A DNA stretch of 64,000 nt, from assembly GCA_028532985.1 (NCBI GenBank), contig JANCIK010000001.1, positions 2,790,001 through 2,854,000 on the forward strand. Reading direction: 5' to 3'. The notes beneath the pieces were generated by a model. The model had not been told where the DNA came from and did not search any database. It worked only from the letters and a program-made list of their open reading frames with translations. The stretch comes from Stropharia rugosoannulata. Taxonomy: Eukaryota > Basidiomycota > Agaricomycetes > Agaricales > Strophariaceae. The position numbers were made by a program, and so were the translations under genes. This document shows, in pieces, positions 23,482 through 34,962 of the stretch (the first letter of the stretch is position 1; each line of letters starts with the position of its first letter).

Positions 23482-26377
23482 ATGGAGTCGCAGTCTCATC
23501 CCTCAGCAACGTCTAATAGCGAAGCTGGTCCATCCAAAGTGACAGAGTCCTCGAGAATAGAAAATCAAGGCGTGCGACGCGCCTCGTCGGTCCCCCTTGT
23601 TCCCGACAACTTTGCTGTAGGATATGTTTACTCATCTGAAATGATGATTCATTTCTCTCCACATGGTCATCCGGAACAACCAGCTCGAATACATGAAATT
23701 TGGCGCACCCTAGTTGAGGACCAACTCACCAAGAGCATGAAATGGATCCCCATTCGAGAAGTCCGCAAAGACGAAGTTCTTTTAATCCACAGTGAGGACC
23801 ATTGGGATAAAGTTTTAGCTATACAATGTAAGTATGTGGATACTATTGTTCCTTTCAACGAAGTACCTAAACGAGCGTACGTTGCAATATCAGACTTGGA
23901 TGATCAAGTAAGGGCAGACTCTGAAGACTATTATGAACAAATGTCACTCTATGTGATGCCTGGTACAACTAGAGCGGCACTTTTAAGTTGTGGGGGTGTT
24001 GTCGAAGCTTGTCTTTCTGTGGCCCGAAAGGAACTGAAAAAGACTTTCGCTATTGTTCGCCCGCCAGGACACCATGCTGAACCTGATGAACATATGGGCT
24101 TCTGCTTTTTTAACAATGTTTCTGTTGCCGCAAGAGTAGTGCAGGAATCTACGCCTTTAAAGAGGATTCTTATTCTTGATTGGTTCGTATTTTCATTTCT
24201 TTCATATATTGACTGTAATTGACAATGTTTATAAGGGATGTACATCATGGTATGCTTAATTCCATTTCTGAAGATACTGTGGCCACCTTGCTAACGTAAA
24301 GAAGGAAATGGGACGCAACGAGCATTTTACGACAATGCTTCCGTCCTTTACATCTCCTTACATCGTTATGAAGAAGGAACGTTTTATCCATGTGGCCCTT
24401 ATGGTTCTATGACCTCTTGCGGAGAAGGACCTGGACTAGGATAGTGAGCTGTTATCCGGCTTTGTTATCAGCTCAGTACTAATCAAAGTCATCAAGTTCT
24501 GTCAACATCCCTTGGCCATGTTCTGGAATGGGAGACGCAGAGTATATCTATGCCTTTCAAAAGATAGTAATGCCAATAGCTATGGAATTCTCACCTGAAC
24601 TTGTCATCAGTAAGCTAATCCGTGTATTCTCAATTTAAAAACTAATCACGACTTTTCAACCAGTATCAGCAGGGTTTGATGCTGCTGCAGGAGATGAATT
24701 GGGTGAATGCCTTGTGTCCCCTGCTGGATATGCTCACATGACACATATGCTTTCTGGACTGGCTGGGGGAAAGATGGTGGTTGCATTGGAGGTTTGGTCT
24801 TGCACCCTACGTATATGGCGTATTCTAACCAAATAATAGGGTGGTTACAATCTTAATTCTATATCTAAGTCTGCTCTGGCGGTAACAAGGGTTCTACTTG
24901 GGCAGCCCCCAGATGAACTTCCTGCTTTGAAGGCAAATGAAATGGCAACAGAAACAGTTTGGCTGGTGGCTCGAGAGTTGAGTAAATATTGGAAAAGTCT
25001 AGATCCTAAATCTTGTGATCCGAGAGACGGTGGGTCTTTAAAACTTGCATTTTCTTGCAGATATTTACGCTTTCTAGATGTGGAAGACATGACGTTCTCA
25101 ATTCCGGGTTCGTCCCTTGTTAATTTAATTTAATTACTGCTTACCTAACGTGTAATAGAGATATTGAAGGCGCACCGACAACACTATATGTATACCACTC
25201 ATAACATGATGCAAGTGCCGATGATGACTCCCGAGTTGGAAGGTCGTTTCTCTTCTCAAGTGATGTGCACGTACGTTTCAAAAAAAAAATTTACGGTTTA
25301 TTCTATTCAAATTTTTTTCCATCGTTGTTCAGACCAGATATATTTGAAAATAGAACCCTTGTTGTTTTTGCTCATGAATTGTGCGTTTCGTCTAATATAT
25401 TTTGCATCATGCGGCCATTTACAGATCACTTTCAGCGGAAATCTACGTTTTGAATTAGAGTCTTCTGCTACTTGTGATGTACAACTCGAGAGATCCTACC
25501 TGGTATATATATATGCCCTTCACACAAGCAAAGTCAGCTAACTGTTTTCAGGTGGATTTTTCCAAACAACTAATTGGTTGGGTGAAAGCCGCGGGATTCG
25601 CTTATCTTGATGCCAACCTATTTCCGAAACCATTAACCATTACTCCGTCTGTAAGTCTTAGGGGCTTTCTTTATTGCGCAGTCAACTTAGCCATCGCAGC
25701 GACACAAGTCAATGGAGGATGCTGGGAAAGATGTTTTGACTTATCTGTGGGATAACTATATCCAGTAGGTCTTTTTACATCTATATTTTCTTCTCTTTAT
25801 CTCACCGTTACCTCCAAAGACTTTCTAGCGCGCAACGTATTGTATTTATTGGTCATGGGCCGGGATGTAAACCACTGGTTGACTTGGTCAATTCTCGAGG
25901 TGGGTTCCTTCTGTGTAAGGTGCTGTTTTGGGTATTACAAGCTCACATCTCTGCTCTTATTAGCCACCTCTGTGACCAAATCAGTCAAGGCCTTCGTACA
26001 AGTAATGGGCTTGCAAAAAATGCCGTCGGTTCCTAATGATGTTGAGGATGCCCGTACTTGGTATCAAAAGGTATATCACACCTCAATTGCGAAACATAAA
26101 GCTGACGATGACAAACAGTGCTCTCTTGTAATTGTTCCAACAACCCATCCTATTTCCAGCCCTGCCGTGAAGGCGAAGGATATCCGCAGACATGGAACTA
26201 TGGTTCGAATAGGTGGACGAGTCCCATCTGTCAAAAAACATGCACCTACTTATGTAACATCTAGATGAGACACGGCAAATCAAGCTAATCAGTCGTAGTA
26301 TGCCTGCCATCCGGGAGTTTGTTGAGGAGCAACTTGCGAACTACCCTCTATCTAATAGAACCAATAGAACTTTGTAA
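23482..26377 (+). CDS. class II (Hda1/Clr3-type) histone deacetylase with Arb2 domain
   Basis: This is a zinc-dependent lysine deacetylase for heterochromatin silencing. The chosen Met ([11 protein letters not shown]) is followed by [21 protein letters not shown]. Catalytic signatures appear in order: [20 protein letters not shown] (catalytic His pair), DWDVHHGNGTQ (zinc ligands, split by two introns), [34 protein letters not shown] (zinc ligand Asp) and [11 protein letters not shown]. After about 24960 comes the Arb2-like C-terminal region typical of fungal Hda1, ending near [17 protein letters not shown]. The last exon is uncertain. One frame stops at 26268, while another with [12 protein letters not shown] ends at 26377 and needs a final short intron I could not place well. 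Confidence 0.85.
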
Positions 26378-26511
26378 TATTGTTTAATGTCCATCAAATT
26401 TTTTTGACTGTTTGCAGTTGTAGCATCTTGTTAGAATGCTACGAATACTATATATCGCCATCATAAAGACAGTAACATGACCCTTACCCAAACTATCGCG
26501 TCCCCTTAAGT

Positions 26512-27685
26512 ATGTCATTGTCTGCCAATGTTAGCACACCGCCGGTCGTAATACCCGCATCGGGGAACAATATTATCATCAATCCACTACAGGTGAAGCA
26601 TCTTCCTTCATATGAGCAACCCCCATTTTGACTATAAACCTCCAGCAAGGCAATCCTGTCCTGGAATGCATCAGAAACGTAGGAAAGGAATACGGCGACA
26701 TTATATCTGATTATCAAGTAGGCAGGACGACGGGAGTTTTGTTCCTCAGGTATGGCGCGGTAACTGTGTTTGGCCAGTCATTCAAGTGTGTCAAAGTCTT
26801 AAATATCACCGCCTGCATCCAGAATATATTCACTCGCGCATTGAAAAGCTTGGGCGCTCGTACAACCTCAGAATTCTCTTGATTTTATGCGATATTGTAT
26901 GTTTTTATCCAGCATCTTTCTGGTTTGATCCCTTTCATGTCCACAAGTCGGAACATCGGGAACCAATTCGTGAGCTCACCAAGGTCAGTCACACCCACCA
27001 ATCTGATGTCTTCGCTTTCTTACCTAAGCTTCTCAATCTGAAGGCATGCCTCATCAATAACATAACAGTCATAGTTGCATTCTCGTGGGTGCCTGGTAAT
27101 TGCCGTTCGTCAAAGGCTAATCATGGTCTCGCGAAGGTTCGAAGAAGCCGGTCATTATTTAACGACATTCAAGCAGTTTGAATTCAGGTCGCCCGACCTC
27201 ATCAAAGAACGAGTGGAAAAGGACTATCTTCCCATCATCAGGGCATCGTTGACGACTATTAGTAAGGTAAACAAGACAGACGTCGAAACACTGAGAACCT
27301 CATTTGGAGTAAGCCTCTGAAGTTCCTCCTGAAACTCAATCTATTACTAACTTTAGTTGTGATCTCTGTTGATCAGAGTTTTGGCAATATATCCAAAGCA
27401 ACAACAGACCAATTGCAAAATCTCCCTGGGTTCGGACAAGTAAAAGTAAAGAACATCAAGAACGCCTTTGAAAAGCCGTTTCGAAATCAAGGGACAAGTT
27501 CTTTATCACTTCTCATGTCTCAAAGGACAGAACATGGGTCAATGGCAGGAAATTTCGCTAATTTACCGACTGCCATGGTTGCCGAATCGAGTTCTCCTGC
27601 TGCACTACAGTCCAACAGCGGGGTTGTTTCTGGCCCCAGCGTAGTTAAAACTAATGCCTTTGATATTGAACTTGATCTAAACTAA
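26512..27685 (+). CDS. Rad10/ERCC1 subunit of the XPF-ERCC1 structure-specific nuclease
   Basis: This is the non-catalytic partner of Rad1/XPF in nucleotide excision repair and interstrand-crosslink repair. The first exon reads MSLSANVSTPPVV and ends NNIIINPLQ. It splices to QGNPVLECIRNVGKEYGDI and [29 protein letters not shown], the conserved central domain. Later blocks give NLRILLILCDI, SEHREPIRELTK, CLINNITVIVAFS and AGHYLTTFKQFE. The C-terminus has helix-hairpin-helix segments with TLRTSFG, SFGNISKATTDQLQNLPGFGQVKVKNI, then a short Ser-rich tail ending FDIELDLN. Several short introns interrupt the frame. It lies 134 bp after the Hda1-type gene on the same strand. Confidence 0.88.
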
Positions 27686-27892
27686 AGAACTGATGTCAGA
27701 TTGTTAATTTATGTGTGATGTAGTTTATGAGAGGATCGGAAGAGGTTATGTTATGTACACGATGGAGAAAAAGCAAAAGCAAAACTGAACAAGCAGTGAC
27801 GGAGAGTTATTATGCTACTTATGAAAACTATTACATGTACAACTAAGGTATATACAAAAAAAAAAAAGGGTCAACAGTCAATTTTCTAACCC

Positions 27893-30800
27893 TCAAGGCT
27901 TTGTCTTCTTCTGAAAGTATGCAGCTAAGGTCCTAGGTTTTGCGGCCAGTTCATTTTTTAGCCAGTGTTCACGCTGATAGTAAATGTTCATTGCCAAGCC
28001 TTTGATACATGCTTTGGTCCGCGACCGTTCCAGGTGTGTTGCTCGTGTATCCGCTATAAGCCAGTATAAGAAACTGGTAAAGATATGAATGGATAACTTA
28101 CTAATATTGGAATGAAGCGTCTCCAAGGCAGAGTGCAACATTTGCAGGTCGGTTTTAATTTTCTCACCGAACCTTGCGACTGCATGAGAATTCGAGTTTC
28201 CGGCCGACAAAGCCTCCTGGATCGTATAGTCTCGCAAATTCGAAACAGCCACACCAAGAATGGTAATATAGAACCCGAGGTCGACGTAATCGGTACCCGG
28301 ATGCAGCGCAAATTTGCCTGGAGGAAGAGCACTTAACTTGGAGTAAGGCGCAAGTTGATTTATGACGTCCGACAAGGGGGGTGTATCTGAGTATACAACC
28401 TAGCGAAAGGGCATTACAACCAGATGGACAAAGAGGTATAATGGATGCGCACCTTGTTGGGACTGGTGTTCTCGGTTATTATGCAGTACGCCACAAAATT
28501 GGCAATGCGACGCGTGGTTAGCGAACCATTGGACAAAATGGACACTAAGCGACATTGGTTGATGGGGTTGTATGTTTGGACGGTCTGCAAAACCTTTCTG
28601 CTCAGTTGAACCTCCTTGAACTATGAGTTAGTACGAAGTTCTACGTAGTCAAGCTGTACACGAACCATTTCATTTTCAACAATGCAATTGCAAACTAAAT
28701 CGACAGTTAAGATAATGTCTTGTAAAAGTTGGGAAGACACATTCTCGTCCATGGCCATTAACAGGAGAATCACTGCTATGTCAGGCACTTCATGCTGTAG
28801 CAGCTTTTTTGAGCTTTGGTGAATTGTCAGCTTAGATCAAACGAATTAGGAATAACGATTTTTACTTCGCGCATGCTGTGATAAGCGTCATTAGACGGGT
28901 TAAAATTGCTTGCCTGGAATTATGTGTAGTCCCTTTGAACATGTTTACGTCTAATCCTGCCCATTGTTGCACAGAAATGATTGATGCGTCCGCTCCCAAA
29001 GCTTGAACGGTGGCCAAAATGCGCGGAAAAGTAATACCAGTGGTTGCATCACAAGTAAGCCAGAAGTGTCCAAGCGTATTCATAACAGCTTCACAGAGAA
29101 CGTCGGGGGCAGGAGGATAAGAGATAACTAAATAGATGCAAACGTTAACATATAGTGATTGTTTACCGATGACACCTACTCATGTCACAAAATCTGGAAA
29201 ACACAGCTTCCTGATCACAGACGTCCAAGGAGTCTAAAAAGTTTTTGTTAATCAGTAGCGAGGCTCGCAGGATGTCTTCAAAGGAGGTTGGTTAGGATAA
29301 CAATAAAATTAACGCAAGTGATACGTACCGTTGCGCCGAAGACATGCATTGAAAATTTGAACTTGTGCACTCGATCCAGGCAGTGGAATTGGTAAGTTGT
29401 GATTCATCGAAGACGCTACTGTATTATCGCCAGGTAATGCTGACCAAAAGCGAATGCCAGAAGTCTTCTGAAGTATCTCATCGTGAGTCTTCAGAGCCTG
29501 GTCCTCTTTGAAAATATCTACAATTGCTTGACCACCTTTGCGACCAAACAAAGTTGTCTCTTTCTCGTTCTCAAAACCATCGGGCACTGCGTGTCCCTTG
29601 GGTTTCTGTTTGTACACCAAGTCCAGACTGGCAATATCTTTAGCAAATAAATCTGGATTCGCCATGAGTGTTGCAATCTTTTCGTCATCCTGGTCGCTGA
29701 ATGAGTCTTCTTCATCTTCCTCCATCTCATCGAAAAGGGAACCTCCACTCATACCATGGGTTCGTAGTTCGGCACGGGCGAAAGCATCATTGCCTTTTCC
29801 ACGCTTTTCAGCCAAAGATTTCTCCTTCAACAACGCAGATATTGGATCAGCGGCCTTGGATGTAAATTTACGACCGCTAGTACGTTGCGTTTGTACAGGT
29901 TTTGCAGGTCCACGAGTAATTGAGGGTGAAGAAGACCTTTTCCGCAAGGAATATCTGTTGGTGCGCAGATGATCAGGTGCATCCTTTTTGGAACTCTCAG
30001 CCTCTGGCCTGAATAACATTTTAATATTATGCCGATGCAGAAGTGAAAAAGAACGTACGTTGGTGGAGTGATTTTTTTGAGGGGCGGACAAAGGATGGGC
30101 AAGAAGTCATCTTCATCACTACTGATATCGAAGTCGTCTACAAGTTGAAGTTTTACAGGTTCGGGACTGGAATTCGCTTGAGCATATGCTCTGGCTTTGA
30201 TATCTGCGATTAATTGTGCCGTTTTAGTAGCCGTGTCTAATGCAACTGGAGTTGGTGGTAATGAAGGCAGGTCACTTGGTGGTGGTGTCATCATATGGTC
30301 AAACGGCTGATTGCGTGGCTGACTTGGCATTGCCTCAACTGTCGGGGATGAAGGAATAGTACTTGGCTGTAGATCTTCATGGATTTGAGCGGTGTCGGTA
30401 TCCTCTTCCGGTGTTAGAGACCTCGGAGTGTGGAGCACAGAATATGTAGTGACTGTTGCAGTCCCTTTAACAGTGGGTGTATCAGGTATGATTGGTCGCT
30501 CTTCTTCTTCAGATTGACTGCTCGGAATTAGTTCTGTGAGCTCGGATAACGTAGAGTCATCAGAAGGAGAGAGGCGAGCCCTTTTGTTACCCTTTACATT
30601 AGGCTAATCAAGTCAGTATTTTACAAGCATAGGAAGTTAATGAACGCACTGTACAAACATAAATTGTGTTATATTTGCTTTCACTCTGGACGACCTCGGA
30701 TAAAACTTTGGGCCGATGGGACGCGACAAGGCTGTTAGAAAGCACGACGGTGGTCATGGCCGCCGGAGCTTCCAATAAAGATGGAGACCGCGTGCGCTTC

Positions 30801-31141
30801 AGGGAGGACATGTTAGCTGGTGGTTTCAACGTCGACGCGCTAGACGCAGCCGCGTTTCCCGCGGATCGTTGTGGTGTCTTCACCGGAGACTCGGTCAAAG
30901 GGGGGTCGGTGACTACAGCTATTTGTTCAGGAGAATCTGAGTTAAGGTTTGCGTCCAAAGTTTCCTGTTTAGTCATATGGATAGGACTTTGTTCGATCGT
31001 TGTGGGTGTCTTGTTTGAGGATCGCTTTCCTGCGGGGCGCGACGCGTCTTGTGAACTGGAGGGGCCTGCGCTTGAACGCGTAAAAAAGGCGGTAATAGGT
31101 TTGCCATTATGGACTGGAGCCTTTTTGACACCTCTGGCCAT
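27893..31141 (-). CDS. large nuclear helical-repeat protein, possibly WAPL-like cohesin-release factor
   Basis: The start exon (from 31141) reads MARGVKKAPVHNGKPITAFFTR. The ITAFF core resembles a PCNA-interacting peptide. A long disordered acidic and Ser/Pro-rich region follows (31100-30100), with SDEDDFLPI and SLRKRSSSPS. A conserved block at 29800-29400 reads DEMEEDEEDSFSDQDDE, LFGRKGGQAIVDIF and DEILQKTSGIRFW. The C-terminal half (29300-27893) is all-helical, spread over several exons with clean GT-AG introns, including SSKKLLQHEVPDIAVILLLM and SLTTRRIANFVAYCII. It ends in AAYFQKKTKP. The combination of disordered N-terminus and helical C-terminus suggests a WAPL/Rad61-type protein, but I cannot confirm this from motifs alone. 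Intron joins between 29300 and 28700 are tentative. Confidence 0.5.
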
Positions 31142-31658
31142 TATATAGTTTAGGTCTTGGGGAATACGAGGAAATGCGAGGGATAGAGGCCAGCAGGGCC
31201 ACTGTCAATGAGCTTTGACTAAGCTTACTCCCTGGACGCGGATGTAAAACCTTAATTATACTAGTCACGTGTGTATTCTTACTCCTCTCATGTCTTGCTC
31301 ATGTCTGCGAAGTTCGAACAAAGTTTCGACGAATTGAATTCGAACCCATTAAATTTGCAGTGTTAATCCAAGATAGACTTTGTTTTCAATTCGCAGCACA
31401 CACTTGTGTACTACTACAGTGTTTTCGCAGTCACTCCGTATCGCAGTCAATATTTTCAAATCAAGAATGTGAGTACATATTATGTATGCACATCCATAAT
31501 AACTGTCCTTAAAGTGATAACCTTGGCACCATCGTCTGTAGCAGCCTAGTAAAAAGAGACAAATGATAGTATATACTCGTCCTACAATCATTAAAAGATT
31601 TAAAAGGTATAAGAAGGGATAACTTCGATATCTCATGCAATTATCTTTTGTTTGCTTA
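31142..31658. other. spacer with an E-box and gene ends
   Basis: Both neighbours are on the minus strand, so this holds the promoter of the large nuclear protein and the 3' UTR of the guanylyltransferase. A CACGTG E-box lies at 31266-31271, about 125 bp upstream of the start at 31141. No gene is recognised. An open frame at 31349-31771 overlaps the end of the neighbouring CDS in another frame. Confidence 0.45.
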
Positions 31659-33399
31659 CTACAGCAACTGTTTCCAGCCAGCATCCTTTGCTTTCTTGAC
31701 CATGCGTTTGACTTCCTGAGAACGAGCACGAGTAGTAACAAGCAGAGTGTCGGGAGTATCCACGATGACAAGGTCGTCGACTCCCAGACAAGCGATTAGA
31801 CGCCCGGAGCCAGGGACGACAATTCCTCCAGCCACTTGTTCGGTAAGAACTAAATCATGTTATTAGCACTCATGAGTAGATGCTGAAAAAAGGCCTGTAT
31901 GACATACCAAGGTGGGAATCTCCAAGAATACGGGGTTGATTCGCCTCTGCCGGCAGAAGGTCAGCCAAAGAAGAGAAATCACCGACATCGTCCCAACCTT
32001 ATTGGCAAATAATCAACACGAGACAAACCCACTGTTAAAAGCATGATACATACCGAAGGTAGCTGGAACGACAGCAACTCGTCCTTCAGCAGCAGCAGGT
32101 TCTGCGACTGCATTATCAATGGCAATTTTCTCCAGGCCTGGCCATATTTCGCTCAAGACAGACTCCCGGAGAGCTTCATCGTCCCACACAGCAGCAATCT
32201 TCTCCAGACCTTCAGCGAGATCGGGCTTGTATTGCCGCAAAAGATCAAGCAGCGTTTCCGCCTTTGTTACGAACATACCCGCGTTCCAACGGTAAGCACC
32301 AGTGCCGATGTACTGAGCAGCGGTCCTAGCATCCGGTTTTTCCTTGAAGCTAGAGACCAACCGGGCATTCGGGGCTTGCTTCATGCCCAACTTGTCTCCC
32401 AATCGTATGTAACCGAAGCCAGTAGATGGATGTGACGGAGCAATACCAATGGTTACAAGATAGTTACTTTTCGCAACTTCCACGGCCTCCGCCACGGCGG
32501 AGAGAAAAGCATCGTCGCCGGAAATCATATGATCAGCGGCGAATGACCCAATAATTGCATCTGGATCGCGCCGCCTGAGAATAGCGGCGGCGAGGCCGAT
32601 GGCCGCCATGGATTCTTTCGGACCAGGCTCGCAGAAGATGTTGTCAGGCTGCAAATCAGGGAGCTGTTCGCGGATGCTCTTTACATGCGCGGGGCCCGCC
32701 ACAATAGTCGTGCGAGCGGCTGAAGTGAGCGGGAGAAGACGGTCCCAGGTCGCCTGGATCAGGGAGCGCCCTTTCAGGGTGAGATCGAGAAGAAATTTAG
32801 GATACCCCTCGCGCGACAGGGGCCATAGCCGTGTGCCCGCACCGCCTGCGGGAATAACAACGTAGAATCCTGGGATATCGCGATTTCCGAAAGGGAAAGC
32901 GGTCAAGGTGTTGTCGCCTAATGGTGATGGTCGGTAATACACAGCGTCGGGCGAGGAAGTGGTGATAGAGGGTATGTGGTGGGTGAGAAATGGAGACAGC
33001 TTGGGGCGCAGCTGAGGACTGGGAGGGGCGGGGGTCATAAACCCAGGAGTCCCAGTGCGTGATCCATACAAGTTGTTGAACTGTTTCATTCAACTGAGCT
33101 TCGCAATGATCTGGAATCGTGCGCTGGCATACCTGGAGGCCCTCCCTGACCTGGCGCTCTAGGGAAGCATTGGCCATCCTGAGCTCTGCGCACTCCTGCC
33201 GCAGTTCACTAACATCATGATGCTAATACAATGAATGAAGCTGAGCGAGGTGGCTGCATAGAAAGTGAGTGACACCGACCGACTTGTGCACGGCAAGCAT
33301 TATTTGTTGGAACATTGCTTCGATGTTGGCATTGTTCTGCGCGCCTTGGGCCGCCTGCGGCGTCGAGTCAGATGAGGAAAAAAGACCTGCAAAGGACAT
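31659..33399 (-). CDS. mannose-1-phosphate guanylyltransferase, bacterial ManC-like, with coiled-coil N-terminus
   Basis: The enzyme makes GDP-mannose from mannose-1-phosphate and GTP. The nucleotidyltransferase core begins FYVVIPAGGAGTRLWPLSR and continues FLLDLTLKGRSLIQATWDRL. It has GSFAADHMI, STGFGYIRLG and AYRWNAGMFV, then GWDDVGDFSSL and GVDDLVIVDTPDTLLV near the end. The stop is at 31659-31661. The GWDDVGDF and VDDLVIVDTPD forms resemble bacterial, especially actinobacterial, ManC more than the usual eukaryotic GDP-mannose pyrophosphorylase. The start at 33399 gives MSFAGLFSSSDSTP. Introns with a GTCGGT and then a GTATGC donor join it through a short helical segment (SELRQECAELRMANASLERQ) to the catalytic domain. 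The eukaryotic introns show it is established in the genome. Confidence 0.8.
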
Positions 33400-33789
33400 G
33401 GCGGGGAGTATGAGGGTAGGAGGAACGGGGGCGTGTCAGGACGTGTCCTCGTTGTACTTGTTCTAAAATAACAGTGCTTATACTGATTTAACTGCTGTCG
33501 GCTGTTGCCGCACATACATACTCCCCGTTTCGGATCTTCGACCAAGGCATCATTCCTGATCGTTTACTGCCATGGCTCACTGTTCCGCGCGGCCTTTCAT
33601 GTCCGGATTTTTTCCACTCAAAGTCGGCTACGATCTAGGCTCTGCGGCACAAACATGTCTATGTAAACCGAAATTACCCAGTGTATCTATGGAACAGAAG
33701 TCCCCTCCGATCACCACTAACCACTTGACCGAAAGACCAACCGGCAAGACTGAAGAATGCGGCCTTGTGACTATCATTATAGGAATACC
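33400..33789. other. spacer between guanylyltransferase start and PAXX-like gene end
   Basis: Both neighbours are on the minus strand. This 390-bp stretch should contain the promoter of the guanylyltransferase gene and the 3' UTR of the PAXX-like gene. A plus-strand open frame starting at 33572 crosses into the neighbouring gene and is read as a shadow. Confidence 0.45.
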
Positions 33790-34962
33790 TCATTCGTCGT
33801 CACTCGCAAACTCGATTGCTTGGTATTTCCTTGCCTTCTTATTTGGATTGGCTAGTGATGCACCTTTGGCGCGCCGTGCTAAAGTTGGAACAGGTTCTGG
33901 GTGGAGTTTGATATTATTCCATCTCGACTAGCACGAAAAGTAAACCAAACGTACTGTTTTCTGGTGCCGCTGGCGTGCCAGAAAGCTTGCTGGGCGGTTT
34001 CGCCTTCACAGACCCTTCAGACGCACCAGGTTTTTGCGTGTCCGCGAACCCCAAGGGCTTATTACTGGTAGTACGAGCAATATGCCTGCGGTCAGTGCTA
34101 GACGAGCCTGCATCGTTGGAGGAACGATGGCCCGTATGGGTCATTTCTATTTCGGGGCCTAGAACTCGGGTCAGAGAAAGTGCTTCTATGTACATAGCAG
34201 CAAACGCACTTGATTCTTTTCGTTTTGATGGTATACGTGCTCTGGGGGCGGGGACGTTCGCCGCCAGAACCGCATCATCCATATCGACAGACGATGGGTA
34301 CAATCGACATTTCCTAGACTGCGCTTGGACAGCAATCTACAATTTTCCCGATGAGCGGCAGGCCTATACGCAAGATAAAGTACAGTTCTGCTAACACTTG
34401 TAAAGACCTGTGTAGCATGCGCCGCTGCCTCTTTGCTGCTCATCTCACGAAGCTGAACGTGCAATGGCTTTTTCGATTTGGAGCCCAGCGTGAACTAATG
34501 GCAGAGGGTGCCTATATCAGCATTTAATTGTGCATCACTATGGGGCATCAGATGTACTGTACCTTGATAGATGCACCTTCTTCTGGACTCCAGTCGGTGA
34601 TGCACATGTCGCCTTGAATGAAGTAGTCCGCAAGTTTCTCTGCGCATGCCTCCAGTACATGTTCAGGCAAATTCGATCCCTGCGCGAAAGAAACTCTCCG
34701 TTAACACGCAACGCAAAGCTACTTCAAGGAAATCAGTACAGACAAAAAACTCTGCGATATCTCCCTTGGTGAACGCGCCACGCCACCACCTCCCTTGTGG
34801 ACCAGCTAAACCAACGTGGACGTTCCAATGGTCATCAGACACTACGGACAGCACAACAAACTTGCAGATCCCTTTGTAGATGACCTGCGTGAGCTCATCT
34901 AAACACCCAAAATTGACCAAAATGTCAGACATGATTGTGTTTCCCCGTGGTGTGGCTTCCAA
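33790..34962 (-). CDS. XRCC4-superfamily protein resembling PAXX (candidate end-joining factor)
   Basis: The start exon (Met 34962, alternative Met 34932) encodes a beta-rich head: KFVVLSVVSDDHWNVHVG, then WWRGAFTKGDI. After an intron the sequence reads NLPEHVLEACAEKLADYFI (helix), then DMCITDWSPEEGASIKFTLG and PLHVQLREM (strands), and a final helix entering SSKEAAAHATQIAVQAQ. This order matches the head-then-helix fold of XRCC4, XLF and PAXX. The tail is disordered and basic. The last exon, after an intron from 33952 to about 33878, ends with SLANPNKKARKYQAIEF and an acidic SDDE. That resembles, as I recall it, the Ku-binding C-terminus of PAXX. Its role in non-homologous end joining is inference. 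Some exon joins are tentative. Confidence 0.5.

Noticed and set aside
30666..31148. 160-residue plus-strand open frame
   Set aside because: Exact antisense of the N-terminal exon of the large nuclear protein, which has a PIP-like motif and proper splicing.
31311..31350. Possible tRNA-like TTCGAA/TTCGACG motifs
   Set aside because: The flanking arms needed for a cloverleaf are absent. The motifs are chance repeats of TTCGAA.
33572..33931. 119-residue plus-strand open frame between the guanylyltransferase and PAXX-like genes
   Set aside because: It overlaps the last exon of the minus-strand PAXX-like gene, whose splice signals and conserved tail are better supported.
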